NCBI GenBank assembly: GCA_964419055.1
Contig: CAYQNU010000005.1
Span: 124,001 to 188,000 of the forward strand
DNA length: 64,000 nt
Reading direction: 5' to 3'
Source: CAYQNU01 sp964419055
GTDB taxonomy: Bacteria > Bacteroidota > Bacteroidia > Flavobacteriales_D > Parvicellaceae
Part shown: positions 33,972 to 43,221 of the stretch, in pieces
Layout: each line of letters opens with the position of its first letter
Numbering within the stretch: the first letter of the stretch is position 1
Program-made: the position numbers and the translations under genes
The notes under the pieces: model-generated
Database searches by the model: none
The model's input: the letters and a program-made list of their open reading frames with translations, nothing else
Told to the model about the DNA's origin: nothing

Positions 33972-34038
33972 TTTAAATGAGTATTCACTTCAATAATTTT
34001 TTGCACGCTAACTTACATAAAATATATTGAATGTAAAT

Positions 34039-34063
34039 AACGGTAAGTGTTTGACTTACTGTT
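34039..34063. terminator. Bidirectional terminator-like hairpin between convergent genes
   Basis: AACGGTAAGT (34039-34048) pairs with ACTTACTGTT (34054-34063) with a single G-T wobble, loop of 5. It lies between the converging radical SAM gene and purL, overlapping the purL stop. No long T tract, so efficiency is uncertain. Confidence 0.5.
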
Positions 34064-36297
34064 TATTTCAATAGATTACCTAAAGCATTATTAAAACGCA
34101 CTTTTGCTTCTTTTGAGAAACCAAATTGAATTTCATCATCCATAGTCATTCTGCCTTGAGTTACATGGCCTAAAAGCGTAACAGGAACCTTTGTGTCTAA
34201 TAAATAATCAAGGAAATCATCTTCGTGAGCATCATCAACGGTTACTACAATTCTACCTTGCGCTTCACCAAACAAGAAGGCGTCTTCTCTCACTTCACTG
34301 TCGCTCACGATATCAAAACCTAATTCTCTAGGCATAGACATTTCCAGCAAGGTGATGAATAATCCTCCATCAGCACAGTCGTGAGCAGCGTTGATTAAAC
34401 CTTTGTTTATTAAGTCCCTTACAGCTTGTTGACATACATACTCCTCTTCCATATTGAAGTAAGGTGAGGGTGAGCCTTTTATGCCGTGGTAGCTGTATAA
34501 GTATTCTGATGAATTAATACAATCTTTAGAGTGACCCAATAAATATATTAAATCGCCTTTTTGTTTAAAATCTAAACTCATCGCTTTCGATTTATCTTCA
34601 ATAATTCCCAACATTCCGATAGTTGGAGTAGGGAACACTGGAGTTTCTTTTCCGTCCACAACTGATTGGTTATAGAATGAAACGTTTCCACCAGTAACGG
34701 GAGTTTGAAATTTAAGACAAGCTTTTGACATACCTTTTATCGCTCCAACAAATTGCCAATAAGATTCTGGATTGTATGGGTTTCCAAAATTCAAACAATT
34801 GGTTATGGCTGAAGGCAAGCCACCTGCACAAGTAATGTTTCTTGCTGCTTCCGATACCGCAATTGCTGTTCCTTCTTCAGGATTAGCGTGCACGTATCTT
34901 GAGTTACAATCAACCGTCATGGCTAGTGCTTTGTTGGTGCCTTTTATGTTTACAATTCCTGCATCCGCAGGGCTATTTGTAGACATGTTGATGGTTCCAA
35001 CCATACTATCGTATTGTTCATATACCCATCTTTTTGAAGCAATGTTGGGATGTGAAATCAAAAAATTAGCAACTTTGGTTAAATCTTTTGGTTGTGGAAC
35101 TTGGTCAATGGAGAATTTTTGATATTCTTGGAAATAAGCAGGTTCTTTATATTCTCTTTCATAAACAGGAGCTCCACCACCTAAAACCAATGATTTTGCA
35201 TTAACCTTTCCGACTAATTCACCGTGGTAATAATATTCAATATCTGGACCTGCAGTCACTTCACCTATTTCGGCACAATTCAAGTCCCATTTATCAAAGA
35301 TTTGCTTTACAACAGCTTCTTTGCCTTTGTGGACAACCACTAACATTCGTTCTTGAGATTCGGAAAGTAAAATTTCCCAATCTTTCATATCAGCTTGACG
35401 TGTAGGTACTTTTGTCAAATCTATGCGCATTCCAACTCCTCCAGCAGCCGACATTTCGCTAGTAGAACAAGTAATTCCAGCAGCACCCATATCTTGCATT
35501 CCAACAATTGCATCCGTTTCAGCTAATTCTAAGGTAGCTTCTAATAATAATTTTTCTTGGAATGGATCACCAACTTGAACAGCAGGTAAATCAGCAGCTG
35601 AATCTTCGGTCATATCTTTTGATGCAAAAGCTGCACCGTGAATCCCATCTTTACCTGTTGACGAGCCTACTATGAAAACAGGGTTACCTATTCCTTTTGC
35701 GGTTGCAGAAATCATTTTCCCCACCTTCATTATCCCTGCTGAAAAAGCATTTACCAAAGGATTTTGGTCATAACTATCGTCAAAAAAAACTTCTCCTCCA
35801 ACAATAGGAATTCCGAAAGCATTTCCATAATCTCCAATACCTTTAGTTACGCCTTTTACTAACCATTTGGTACGTTCTTTTTCAATATTTCCAAAACGCA
35901 ATGAATTTAATTGTGCAATTGGTCGAGCGCCCATAGTGAAAATATCTCTATTGATACCTCCAACACCAGTAGCTGCTCCTTGGTACGGTTCTAAGGCGCT
36001 TGGGTGATTGTGTGATTCAATTTTGAAACAACATGCTAAACCATCACCAATATCCACTAAGCCAGCGTTTTCTTCACCTGCTTTTACCAACATGTGGGGA
36101 CCATCTTTTGGCAATGTTTTGAGCCATTTGATAGAGTTTTTATAACTACAGTGTTCACTCCACATTACTGAGTAAACGCTCATCTCAGTGAAATTGGGTG
36201 TACGACCTAAAATTTGTTTTATCAATTCGAATTCTGAAGCTAATAATCCTAATTCTTTAGCTTGCTCTACGGTTGCTTCTTGTGATACTACTGCCAT
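34063..36297 (-). CDS. purL: Phosphoribosylformylglycinamidine synthase, small-type PurL
   Basis: 744 residues, the small PurL that works with separate PurQ and PurS, not the fused 1290-residue enzyme of enteric bacteria. Signatures: SEHCSYKNSIKWLKTLP near 48-64, the ATP/metal loop FKIESHNHPSALEPYQGAAT with GGINRDIF after it, MQDMGAAGITCSTSEM and TVDCNSRYVHANPEEG. It converts FGAR to FGAM in purine synthesis in the cytoplasm. purS and purQ are not in this window. Confidence 0.97.
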   Translation of the reverse strand: MAVVSQEATVEQAKELGLLASEFELIKQILGRTPNFTEMSVYSVMWSEHCSYKNSIKWLKTLPKDGPHMLVKAGEENAGLVDIGDGLACCFKIESHNHPSALEPYQGAATGVGGINRDIFTMGARPIAQLNSLRFGNIEKERTKWLVKGVTKGIGDYGNAFGIPIVGGEVFFDDSYDQNPLVNAFSAGIMKVGKMISATAKGIGNPVFIVGSSTGKDGIHGAAFASKDMTEDSAADLPAVQVGDPFQEKLLLEATLELAETDAIVGMQDMGAAGITCSTSEMSAAGGVGMRIDLTKVPTRQADMKDWEILLSESQERMLVVVHKGKEAVVKQIFDKWDLNCAEIGEVTAGPDIEYYYHGELVGKVNAKSLVLGGGAPVYEREYKEPAYFQEYQKFSIDQVPQPKDLTKVANFLISHPNIASKRWVYEQYDSMVGTINMSTNSPADAGIVNIKGTNKALAMTVDCNSRYVHANPEEGTAIAVSEAARNITCAGGLPSAITNCLNFGNPYNPESYWQFVGAIKGMSKACLKFQTPVTGGNVSFYNQSVVDGKETPVFPTPTIGMLGIIEDKSKAMSLDFKQKGDLIYLLGHSKDCINSSEYLYSYHGIKGSPSPYFNMEEEYVCQQAVRDLINKGLINAAHDCADGGLFITLLEMSMPRELGFDIVSDSEVREDAFLFGEAQGRIVVTVDDAHEDDFLDYLLDTKVPVTLLGHVTQGRMTMDDEIQFGFSKEAKVRFNNALGNLLK

Positions 36298-36324
36298 GTC
36301 AATAATGCTTTAATTCTTTGGTCA

Positions 36325-36353
36325 CAAAAATACTATCGATTTTGTAGTTCAAA
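36325..36353 (-). promoter_or_regulatory. purL promoter
   Basis: Minus strand TATTTTTG (36325-36332) matches TAnnTTTG and TTTG (36350-36353) lies 17 bp upstream. The -7 box is 27 bp before the purL ATG. No purine riboswitch-like structure was recognised in the short leader. Confidence 0.55.
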
Positions 36354-36439
36354 TGAAATTATTTTCCCTTGTTATCAACAATGAAAACATTTTTTAAAAT
36401 GAAGAATCTTGTAAGGTCTTGTAAATATTTCAATTGAAG

Positions 36440-37288
36440 TTAGAAAAATCGAAACAAACCGTAATACAATCCTTGAATAAAAAACGCCAAAATAACGATG
36501 GAGGTAATTATGGTTTTGCCATCAATGGCCATAATGTATATGAAGTTTTTGCCTTCCATAAAATAAATGGCTAAAAACGGAATGAAAATCAATAAATAAA
36601 GCCCATAAAAGCTGCTTATGCTTGATTGATTATCGAGTGTATAGGTGGAATTGTTTGTCGAATACTCAACATTTAGGATATCGTTAAAAATCCAAGTTTT
36701 ATTTAAAAAAATATTGTGGCCTTGTTCAATATGGTTGAAAAAAGCATACTCATTCTCTGTGGTTAAAAATACCGTATGTTTCTTTTCATTATCTACATCT
36801 ACAACGTTAAATTGACCATAATTATCAGTTATTCTGATTACCTCAACTACTTTTACCTCAATTCGTTGAGTACCTAAAATCATGTAATTCAAAACAAGAA
36901 TTACGGTGATAATTGAACTAAATACAGCGCAAACTTTGGATACCTTGTAAAGAAATGAGTTTTTGATTTTTTCGTATACTTGTCCGTCTTTTTGACGTTT
37001 TTCGGCTACGTCTTTTTGATATTTCTTAAACCAAGCTTGTTGATTTTTTTCTTCGTTTACTGGAGTTGTTGGAGCTTTAGTTTGTCTGAATATTTGGGTT
37101 ATCCTGCTCGATTGATCACTCATTAAAAAATCGTAAGCCCTGTTGATTTCAACAAATTTTTCCTGTGCTTCTTTTGAGGGGTTTTTATCAGGGTGGTATT
37201 CAAAAGCCAATGCTCTAAAAGCTTTTTTTATATCCGCTTTAGTTGCAGTAATAGGTAAGTTAAGTAAGGATAAGCATCGCTCTTTCAA
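36440..37288 (-). CDS. J-domain membrane protein
   Basis: 282 residues. A J domain at 1-65 has HPD at 32-34 (FEYHPDKNPSKEAQEKFVEI). The start codon appears to be TTG 14 bp after the hydratase stop; no upstream ATG is in frame. A linker, TM1 near 116-136, a loop of about 85 residues and two further helices near 226-280 follow. It could recruit DnaK to the inner membrane; client unknown. Not a canonical DnaJ, lacking the Gly/Phe and zinc-finger regions. Confidence 0.82.
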   Translation of the reverse strand: MKERCLSLLNLPITATKADIKKAFRALAFEYHPDKNPSKEAQEKFVEINRAYDFLMSDQSSRITQIFRQTKAPTTPVNEEKNQQAWFKKYQKDVAEKRQKDGQVYEKIKNSFLYKVSKVCAVFSSIITVILVLNYMILGTQRIEVKVVEVIRITDNYGQFNVVDVDNEKKHTVFLTTENEYAFFNHIEQGHNIFLNKTWIFNDILNVEYSTNNSTYTLDNQSSISSFYGLYLLIFIPFLAIYFMEGKNFIYIMAIDGKTIITSIVILAFFIQGLYYGLFRFF

Positions 37289-37302
37289 GAGTGTAGGTTT
37301 TT

Positions 37303-38088
37303 TTATTCTCCTTTATATACGGGTTTTCTTTTTTCAAAAAAAGCTAAAATGCCTTCTTTGTTATCGTATGTTTTTCCAGCAATGGCTTGTAATTCACGTT
37401 CCATAGCAAGTTGTTGTTCTAAGGTATTATTAAAACTCTCATTCAATAATCTTTTGGTTAAACCAATTCCTTTTGTAGGGCGCAAGGCTAAAACTTTTGC
37501 CATCTCCATAACTTCATCTTGTAATTGATCATCGGCAACTACTTTATAAATCATACCTAAAGATTGTGCTTCTGTGGCACTTACTTTATTGGCCATAAAC
37601 ATCATTGCTGTAGCGCGTTGCATACCTACTAAACGAGGTAATGTATAGGTTCCGCCACTATCAGGAACCAAACCGATGTTACTAAAAGATTGAATGAAAT
37701 TCGCAGATTGGGCAGCAAAAGTGATGTCGCAAGCTAAGGCAATGTTGGCTCCAGCACCTGCAGCTACACCATTTACGGCACATAAAACAGGTTTTTCAAT
37801 GCCACGCAATAAGTTGATGATAGGGTTATAAGTGTGGTCTACAATTTCTTCAATTTTTGGTCCATCTACTTTGGTGGCTTCCTCTAAATCTTGACCTGCA
37901 CAAAAACCTCGTCCTTCTGCTGTAAGTATAATGCAACGAATAGAAGCGTCATTTTTGCATAGTGTTAAGGCATCGATGACATCATCAGCCATTTCAAAAT
38001 TAAAACTGTTTAAAACAGACACTCTGTTTAAGGTAATTTTACCAACACCTTCGTTAATTTCAAAAAGTATATTTGCGTACGTCTTCAT
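37303..38088 (-). CDS. Enoyl-CoA hydratase/isomerase, PaaG-like
   Basis: 261 residues, crotonase fold. GRGFCAGQDLEEA near 60-72 and VNGVAAGAGANIALACDITF near 105-124 form the oxyanion hole region; FSNIGLVPDSGGTYTLPRLVG near 133-152 has the Asp used by PaaG-type isomerases in place of the second Glu of hydratases. Length and motifs closely match the phenylacetate-pathway isomerase PaaG, but no other paa genes are present, so the substrate may differ. 14 bp before the J-domain gene. Confidence 0.88.
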   Translation of the reverse strand: MKTYANILFEINEGVGKITLNRVSVLNSFNFEMADDVIDALTLCKNDASIRCIILTAEGRGFCAGQDLEEATKVDGPKIEEIVDHTYNPIINLLRGIEKPVLCAVNGVAAGAGANIALACDITFAAQSANFIQSFSNIGLVPDSGGTYTLPRLVGMQRATAMMFMANKVSATEAQSLGMIYKVVADDQLQDEVMEMAKVLALRPTKGIGLTKRLLNESFNNTLEQQLAMERELQAIAGKTYDNKEGILAFFEKRKPVYKGE

Positions 38089-38116
38089 GTAAAAGTTTAT
38101 TATAATTGAACGGAGG

Positions 38117-38124
38117 CAAAGATA
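38117..38124 (-). promoter_or_regulatory. TAnnTTTG -7 element of the hydratase and J-domain genes
   Basis: Minus strand TATCTTTG, a strong -7 match, 28 bp before the hydratase ATG. The -33 position is weak. Confidence 0.5.
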
Positions 38125-38299
38125 AAATTTAATTTGAAGTTGGAAGCTCTCAAAACCGAATTAGTTATTTAGTTTGGAAAGCTAATAATGATAAAGAAAA
38201 GAATAAATGAATAACTCAACAACTGAATAATGCAGACGCTTGGTCTACATAAAGATAAGCTAAGCTTCGTCTTGACAGAACAACCGAATAACGGACTCT

Positions 38300-39022
38300 T
38301 TATTTTTCTTCCACAGTCATTAAAAGTTCGGAGTCAAAAATAGCTCCTGGAGAGATCATCATTTCTGATAAGGGAATGTTGTTTCCGTAACGTTCTTTCA
38401 TAATACTTTTTACTTCAGGGTGGGAAAGGTCGTAAGAGGAAAGCGGTTTTAACTCACCTAATTTTATTCCGGTAGCATTTTCATAAATTTTCCACACCAA
38501 TTCCGAACAGTAAATATCGTCATCACTCCAATTAAAATAGATATCGTAGTTTTTACCTTTAAATGAATTGCCTATTTTTTTCATGGCAATTAGGTGATCT
38601 TCAGTCAATACTTTTTGAGCATTTACTAATCGTTTAACAACATAATGGTGATTTTTCCCTCTTTGAATGAAATCTTCTATTGGTGTAATTTTAACCGGCT
38701 GTACTGCTTCTAATACTTGCAATTTACCACTATAAGTAAATAGAATTCCACAATGTGAATATTGTGATTTGGTAGCTAATTGAACAGCTGTGCACTGTTT
38801 TGATTGTGAGGTATGAAAAATTATATCACCTTCTTGAAGTTCAGCTTGAATGCGGGCATCATTGCTGCCGGCAACTTCTGCTAATTCATTTTCATTAAGT
38901 GAACCTAAATAATTCTTGCATTTCTTTTGATCTAAGGAAAAGGATACTAACAATAAAGTAAACATTCCAAATACCGTTAAGGTGGAAAATAATAATACTT
39001 TTTTTGTCTTAGATAGGGTCAT
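38300..39022 (-). CDS. YiiX-like permuted NlpC/P60 amidase, membrane-anchored or secreted
   Basis: 240 residues with an N-terminal hydrophobic signal/anchor (about 9-28). LQEGDIIFHTSQSKQCTAVQ near 60 and QYSHCGILFTYSGKLQVLEA near 86-105 carry the His-based half of the site; DDIYCSELVWKIYENATG near 167-185 carries the Cys. This permuted order is the YiiX/YebB group of papain-like amidases, acting on peptidoglycan or lipids. Stands alone with its own -7 TAATTTTG (39043-39050). Confidence 0.78.
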   Translation of the reverse strand: MTLSKTKKVLLFSTLTVFGMFTLLLVSFSLDQKKCKNYLGSLNENELAEVAGSNDARIQAELQEGDIIFHTSQSKQCTAVQLATKSQYSHCGILFTYSGKLQVLEAVQPVKITPIEDFIQRGKNHHYVVKRLVNAQKVLTEDHLIAMKKIGNSFKGKNYDIYFNWSDDDIYCSELVWKIYENATGIKLGELKPLSSYDLSHPEVKSIMKERYGNNIPLSEMMISPGAIFDSELLMTVEEK

Positions 39023-39222
39023 TAGTAAAACTGTTGAGACTGCAAAATTACGACATAATGGTGGTGAAGTGTTAACAATTTAGTTAAAAAAATCTAATTT
39101 TCGCCCGTTTTCACAGTGTTTTAGGGTAAAAGATCCACAAATGAGAGAAAAGTTGATGTTGTTATGAAGTTTTTACTATTTAATTAGATCACGAACGTAT
39201 AGATTTTGTAAAGGATTTCAGT

Positions 39223-39855
39223 TTAACAAGAACAGGTCCATTCTAAATAATAAAAAGCGTTCTTATCTTTTTTAATTTCATAATAGCATCCTCCAGTCGA
39301 ATCTTCAGGTTCAAACTTTGTAGAATCGGCTCTCCAGACCAAGTTTAAGCCAAATAATTCAGAATCGTATTTTCCCTGATCAATAATGGCCGCTATTTTT
39401 TTAATAAATTCTTTTTTATCTGTGCACTTAGTAAGCAATTTACCTCCAAAACCAAATTCAGGATAACGAATAGAAATATAGGTCAAATCATTTTTGAAAT
39501 GTTGAGTCCATTCAACAAACTCACCAGATTCGTCAACCTTTGTTGTTTTTCTTGTTCCTAAAGAATCTGAATCTACAATCAAATACAAATAAACAAAATC
39601 ACCTAAGGTATATTCTATGAGAAATGAAGAAGGGTCACCTTGTTTTATTGCAAAAAATTCATCCGATGGAAAAGGTAAACAAGAATTTTCAATAGGTATT
39701 ACTGTATCCAATTCAATTTTCAAAGAATCCAGTTGAGTAAAAGCATCTCCTTTTTCATAAGAGCCAACGGAATTGTTTTGACAAGCATTCAAACATAAAA
39801 ATGCGAAAAAACCAATTAAAAAATATAAATTCAACCTAATAATATTGGTATTCAT
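39223..39855 (-). CDS. Lipoprotein of unknown function
   Basis: 210 residues. Signal peptide with lipobox LNAC at Cys25. The mature part is acidic and mixed alpha/beta (YTLGDFVYLYLIVDSDS, WTQHFKNDLTYISIRYPEFG) and ends in YYLEWTCSC, two Cys near the C-terminus with another at residue 59 and in TGGCYYEI, so disulfides are possible. I recognise no family. Downstream of a TonB-like protein on the same strand, 44 bp apart. Confidence 0.6.
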   Translation of the reverse strand: MNTNIIRLNLYFLIGFFAFLCLNACQNNSVGSYEKGDAFTQLDSLKIELDTVIPIENSCLPFPSDEFFAIKQGDPSSFLIEYTLGDFVYLYLIVDSDSLGTRKTTKVDESGEFVEWTQHFKNDLTYISIRYPEFGFGGKLLTKCTDKKEFIKKIAAIIDQGKYDSELFGLNLVWRADSTKFEPEDSTGGCYYEIKKDKNAFYYLEWTCSC

Positions 39856-39898
39856 AAATGGTTATTGGGTTGGAATTTTATATTAGTTGTTTTTCTTT

Positions 39899-40612
39899 TT
39901 AATTTATTCGAAAATTTACTGGAAGAGTAAAAAAGGTTTGTATTGGCGTTCCATCATAAGTTGATGGATTCCAATTTGGTGCATAGCGCAATACACGTAT
40001 AGCCTCATAATCCAAAAGCGGGTGTATTCCTTTTAAAACTTCAACATGTGTGATTTTCCCATCTTTTTGAACGATAAATTTGAGATATACTTTTCCTTGT
40101 ATAGCTTTATCTAAACATTCTTGGGGGTATTCAATCTGTGAATGTATAAATGTATAAAATTCTACATTATCTTTAGGTGAAGCTGATTTGACCAAAGCTG
40201 TATCCATTTTATCAGTACTTTTATTTTCAATTGTGTCTTTATATTGTTCATCAATAGCTTTAAATAATTTTAACTCTTCATCTGTAGTAAGTTTTAATTG
40301 GTAAACTTTCAGGTCATCTTTTCGATTAGAATTAGAATAATTGAATTTTTTCATTTTGTGAATTCCCTTTGTATCTTCATATAGTAGTCCGAATGATTTT
40401 TCTGTTAATTCTTTTAAAATGATTTCTCCGTTGGCATTTGTATAACCTATTTCTTTGGTTGTATTATCAATTATAGTAGAAACTTTTATACCTTCAAGTG
40501 GTAGTCGAGTATAAAGACTGAACACCTTAATTGTTAAATTATATTTTTTTGCTCCAAATGCTAAAGTGCTCAAAGCGAATGTGAAAATAATAAGTAAGGT
40601 TACGTTTTTCAT
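39899..40612 (-). CDS. Secreted protein with TonB C-terminal domain
   Basis: 237 residues: signal peptide to about residue 20, a carboxypeptidase-regulatory-like beta domain (20-90, IKVFSLYTRLPLEGIKVSTI, TNANGEIILKEL), a helical linker, and a TonB_C domain (about 145-237) with YPQECLDKAIQGKVYLKFIV, KDGKITHVEVLKGIHPLLDYEA and FTLPVNFRIN. It lacks the N-terminal membrane anchor and Pro-rich span of a true TonB, so it is more likely a periplasmic adaptor than an energy transducer. Confidence 0.78.
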   Translation of the reverse strand: MKNVTLLIIFTFALSTLAFGAKKYNLTIKVFSLYTRLPLEGIKVSTIIDNTTKEIGYTNANGEIILKELTEKSFGLLYEDTKGIHKMKKFNYSNSNRKDDLKVYQLKLTTDEELKLFKAIDEQYKDTIENKSTDKMDTALVKSASPKDNVEFYTFIHSQIEYPQECLDKAIQGKVYLKFIVQKDGKITHVEVLKGIHPLLDYEAIRVLRYAPNWNPSTYDGTPIQTFFTLPVNFRIN

Positions 40613-40625
40613 TGCGAATTTTTAT

Positions 40626-40633
40626 CAAAAATA
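40626..40633 (-). promoter_or_regulatory. TAnnTTTG -7 element of the TonB-domain gene
   Basis: Minus strand TATTTTTG, 13 bp before the start codon and just downstream of the pdhC terminator. Confidence 0.4.
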
Positions 40634-40672
40634 TATAAATTGTAGTTCAATTCCTAATAATGGATAATAAAA

Positions 40673-40706
40673 AAAACGCCCAATGAACTCAATCATCAGG
40701 CGTTTT
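40673..40706 (-). terminator. Terminator after pdhC
   Basis: AAAACGCC (40673-40680) pairs with GGCGTTTT (40699-40706), with ATGA/TCAT extending the stem inside. It begins 22 bp beyond the pdhC stop and ends in a T run on the transcribed strand. Confidence 0.8.
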
Positions 40707-40727
40707 GTAAAATATATTTTATAAAAA

Positions 40728-42002
40728 TTAAATACTATCTCTTCCCAATAATAAAATTGGGTTTTCAATGTAATTTTTAACCGTATTTAAGAAAGCTGAA
40801 CCAACTGCTCCATCCACTACTCTGTGATCACAAGATAAGGTTACTTTCATAACGTTACCTGGAACGATTTGTCCATTTTTAACCACAGGTACTTGAGAAA
40901 TACCTCCCACGGCCAAGATGCAAGCATCGGGTGGGTTGATTATGGCTGTAAATTCTTCTATTCCAAACATTCCTAAGTTGGAAATGGTAAAGGTATTACC
41001 CGCCCAATCTTCCGGTTGTAGTTTTTTAGCTTTAGCACGTTGTGCATAATCTTTTACTTCTGCACCAATTTGTGTCAATGATTTACCATCAGCAAAACGA
41101 ACCACAGGTACTAATAATCCATCGGGAACAGCCACAGCTACACCGATATGAACGTGTGAATTGTAACGGATAAAATCTCCGTGCCATCCGCTATTTACAG
41201 CGGGATGTTCTTTCAATCCTTGTGCACACGCTTTAATAACTAAATCATTAAACGATATTTTTTCTGGAGCAATTTGTTTGTTGATCGATTCTCTAGCTGC
41301 AATAGCATTGTCCATATCTATAGAAACAGTCAAATAGAAATGTGGTGCTGAAAATTTACTTTCACCCAAGCGTTGAGCAATGATTTTACGCATTTGCGAA
41401 ACAGGTTCATCTCTGAAGCCTTCCACTGCTTGGAAATGTGAACCACCGCCACTGTAATTGTCAATATCTCTTTTTACAACACGACCACCTTCGCCAGTTC
41501 CTTTAATTTTACTAAGATTAACACCTTTATCCTCAGCTAATTTTTTAGCTAAAGGAGAAGCTTTTAATCTACCCGTATTCAAATCAGAAGCTGTTGGATA
41601 AGCAACAGGAGCTGATTGTACAACGGCTACTTTTTTCTCTTCAACTTTTCGAGTTGCAACAGGTGTTGGAGTTGGGGTAGGAGTTGGAGTTGATTTCTTT
41701 TCTTTTACTTTTGGAGTACTAATTGCAGCATCATCTTCTTTTAATAAAGCCGAAATATCTTCACCTTTTTGACCAAGAATAGCTAAAATGCCATCCACTT
41801 TTGTAGCTTTTCCTTTTTCAACACCAATATGCAATAAAACACCTTCTTGAAAGGCTTCAAATTCCATAGTGGCTTTATCTGTTTCAATTTCGGCTAACAA
41901 ATCTCCTGAACTAACGTTGTCACCAACTTTTTTATGCCATTCTGCTACAACACCTTCGGTCATGGTGTCGCTCAATTTGGGCATTCTAACTATTTCTGCC
42001 AT
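40728..42002 (-). CDS. pdhC: Pyruvate dehydrogenase E2, dihydrolipoamide acetyltransferase
   Basis: 424 residues with a single lipoyl domain (Lys43 in EIETDKATMEFEA), a Thr-Pro linker near 105-115, an E3/E1-binding domain (about 140-180, ASPLAKKLAEDKGVNLSKIK, GGRVVKRDID) and the catalytic core (about 200-424) with HRVVDG (His393, Asp397). Transfers acetyl groups from E1-bound thiamine to CoA. 16 bp downstream of pdhA. E1-beta and E3 genes are not adjacent. Confidence 0.95.
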   Translation of the reverse strand: MAEIVRMPKLSDTMTEGVVAEWHKKVGDNVSSGDLLAEIETDKATMEFEAFQEGVLLHIGVEKGKATKVDGILAILGQKGEDISALLKEDDAAISTPKVKEKKSTPTPTPTPTPVATRKVEEKKVAVVQSAPVAYPTASDLNTGRLKASPLAKKLAEDKGVNLSKIKGTGEGGRVVKRDIDNYSGGGSHFQAVEGFRDEPVSQMRKIIAQRLGESKFSAPHFYLTVSIDMDNAIAARESINKQIAPEKISFNDLVIKACAQGLKEHPAVNSGWHGDFIRYNSHVHIGVAVAVPDGLLVPVVRFADGKSLTQIGAEVKDYAQRAKAKKLQPEDWAGNTFTISNLGMFGIEEFTAIINPPDACILAVGGISQVPVVKNGQIVPGNVMKVTLSCDHRVVDGAVGSAFLNTVKNYIENPILLLGRDSI

Positions 42003-42018
42003 CGGTAATTTCTTTTAT

Positions 42019-43074
42019 TTAATATTCTTTAATGAATGGATAATTAGGCTCTTTGTAAACATCTTCGTATAACTCGTGTGCCTCTAATTCGGGCGATTCC
42101 TCTGCAAATTTAACAGATTCTTCAACAATATCTTTCACGCGTTGGTCAATAGCTGCCAATTCTTTTTCAGTAGCGTATTTATTTTTTTTGATTGTCGCCA
42201 ATACTTGTTCGATTGGGTCTTTATCTTGGTATTCTTTAACCTCTTCTTTGGTTCTGTATTTTTGAGGATCCGACATAGAGTGTCCTTTGTATCGGTAAGT
42301 TCTGATGTCCAACAATGTTGGTCCGTCACCTCTTACTGCTCTATCTCTTGCTTCAGCAATAGCGTGGTGTACAGCTTCTACGTTCATTCCATCTACTACA
42401 AAAGAGGGCATGTGGTATGATTTACCTATTTCTGATAAATCCTCAACATTTGTAGTTCTTTCTACAGAAGTTCCCATGGCGTAGTTGTTGTTTTCAATAA
42501 TAAATACAACCGGCAATTTCCATAACATAGCCATATTAAACGTCTCGTGCAATGCACCTTGACGAACAGCACCATCACCCATTGAAGTGTACGTTGCTGC
42601 TTTGATACCGTTATATTGATCAGCAAATGCAATTCCAGCTCCCATAGCTATTTGAGCACCCACAATTCCGTGACCACCCATTAAGTTGGTTTCTTTATTA
42701 AACATGTGCATAGAACCACCTTTTCCTTTAGACATACCGGTTTTTTTACCGTATAACTCTGCCATCATATATTTTGGGTGAATACCTAATCCAATAGGGT
42801 GGGCGTGATCACGATAAGCAGTAATATGTTTGTCTATTTTTTCTGCAGCCGACATGGTGCCTGCAACTACTGCTTCTTGACCTATGTAAAGGTGGCAAAA
42901 ACCACCAAATTTTTGTTGAATATATAAACTCCCAACACGCTCTTCAATCTTTCTCATTACCAGCATGTCTTCATACCATTTAAGGTATTGTGCTTTGCTA
43001 AATCCTTTGCTTTCAGTTGATTTCTCTGATTTGCTTGGAGTAGCTTTTTTCTTTGGTGCGGATGTTACAGCCAT
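42019..43074 (-). CDS. pdhA: Pyruvate dehydrogenase E1 component, alpha subunit
   Basis: 351 residues. The thiamine pyrophosphate motif runs from GDG (166-168) to NN (195-196), and the phosphorylation-loop-like RTYRYKGHSMSDPQKYR is near 266-282. A Lys/Ser-rich N-terminal tail of about 25 residues is extra. Heterotetrameric-type E1 that needs a beta subunit, which is not found next to it in this window. Forms an operon with pdhC; a -7 TAGTTTTG is at 43094-43101. Confidence 0.95.
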   Translation of the reverse strand: MAVTSAPKKKATPSKSEKSTESKGFSKAQYLKWYEDMLVMRKIEERVGSLYIQQKFGGFCHLYIGQEAVVAGTMSAAEKIDKHITAYRDHAHPIGLGIHPKYMMAELYGKKTGMSKGKGGSMHMFNKETNLMGGHGIVGAQIAMGAGIAFADQYNGIKAATYTSMGDGAVRQGALHETFNMAMLWKLPVVFIIENNNYAMGTSVERTTNVEDLSEIGKSYHMPSFVVDGMNVEAVHHAIAEARDRAVRGDGPTLLDIRTYRYKGHSMSDPQKYRTKEEVKEYQDKDPIEQVLATIKKNKYATEKELAAIDQRVKDIVEESVKFAEESPELEAHELYEDVYKEPNYPFIKEY

Positions 43075-43221
43075 AGTTTTTTAATTTGTTGCACAAAACT
43101 ACATATTTTTTTAATAGAAAAAACCTTTGTATTTAAAAAATAGCTGCACTATTGGATTTTAAACAGAACTCAGGTTATTAAACTTTTCTTAATTTTTTTT
43201 GAGGGACATCCTTAGTTAAGA

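Noticed and set aside
38217..38295. AGACG...CGTCT arms downstream of the YiiX-like gene
   Set aside because: Arms of only five bases with a large loop; too weak to call a terminator or repeat.
41630..41710. Tandem repeat of Thr-Pro codons in pdhC
   Set aside because: It encodes the normal flexible linker between lipoyl and binding domains of E2 proteins.
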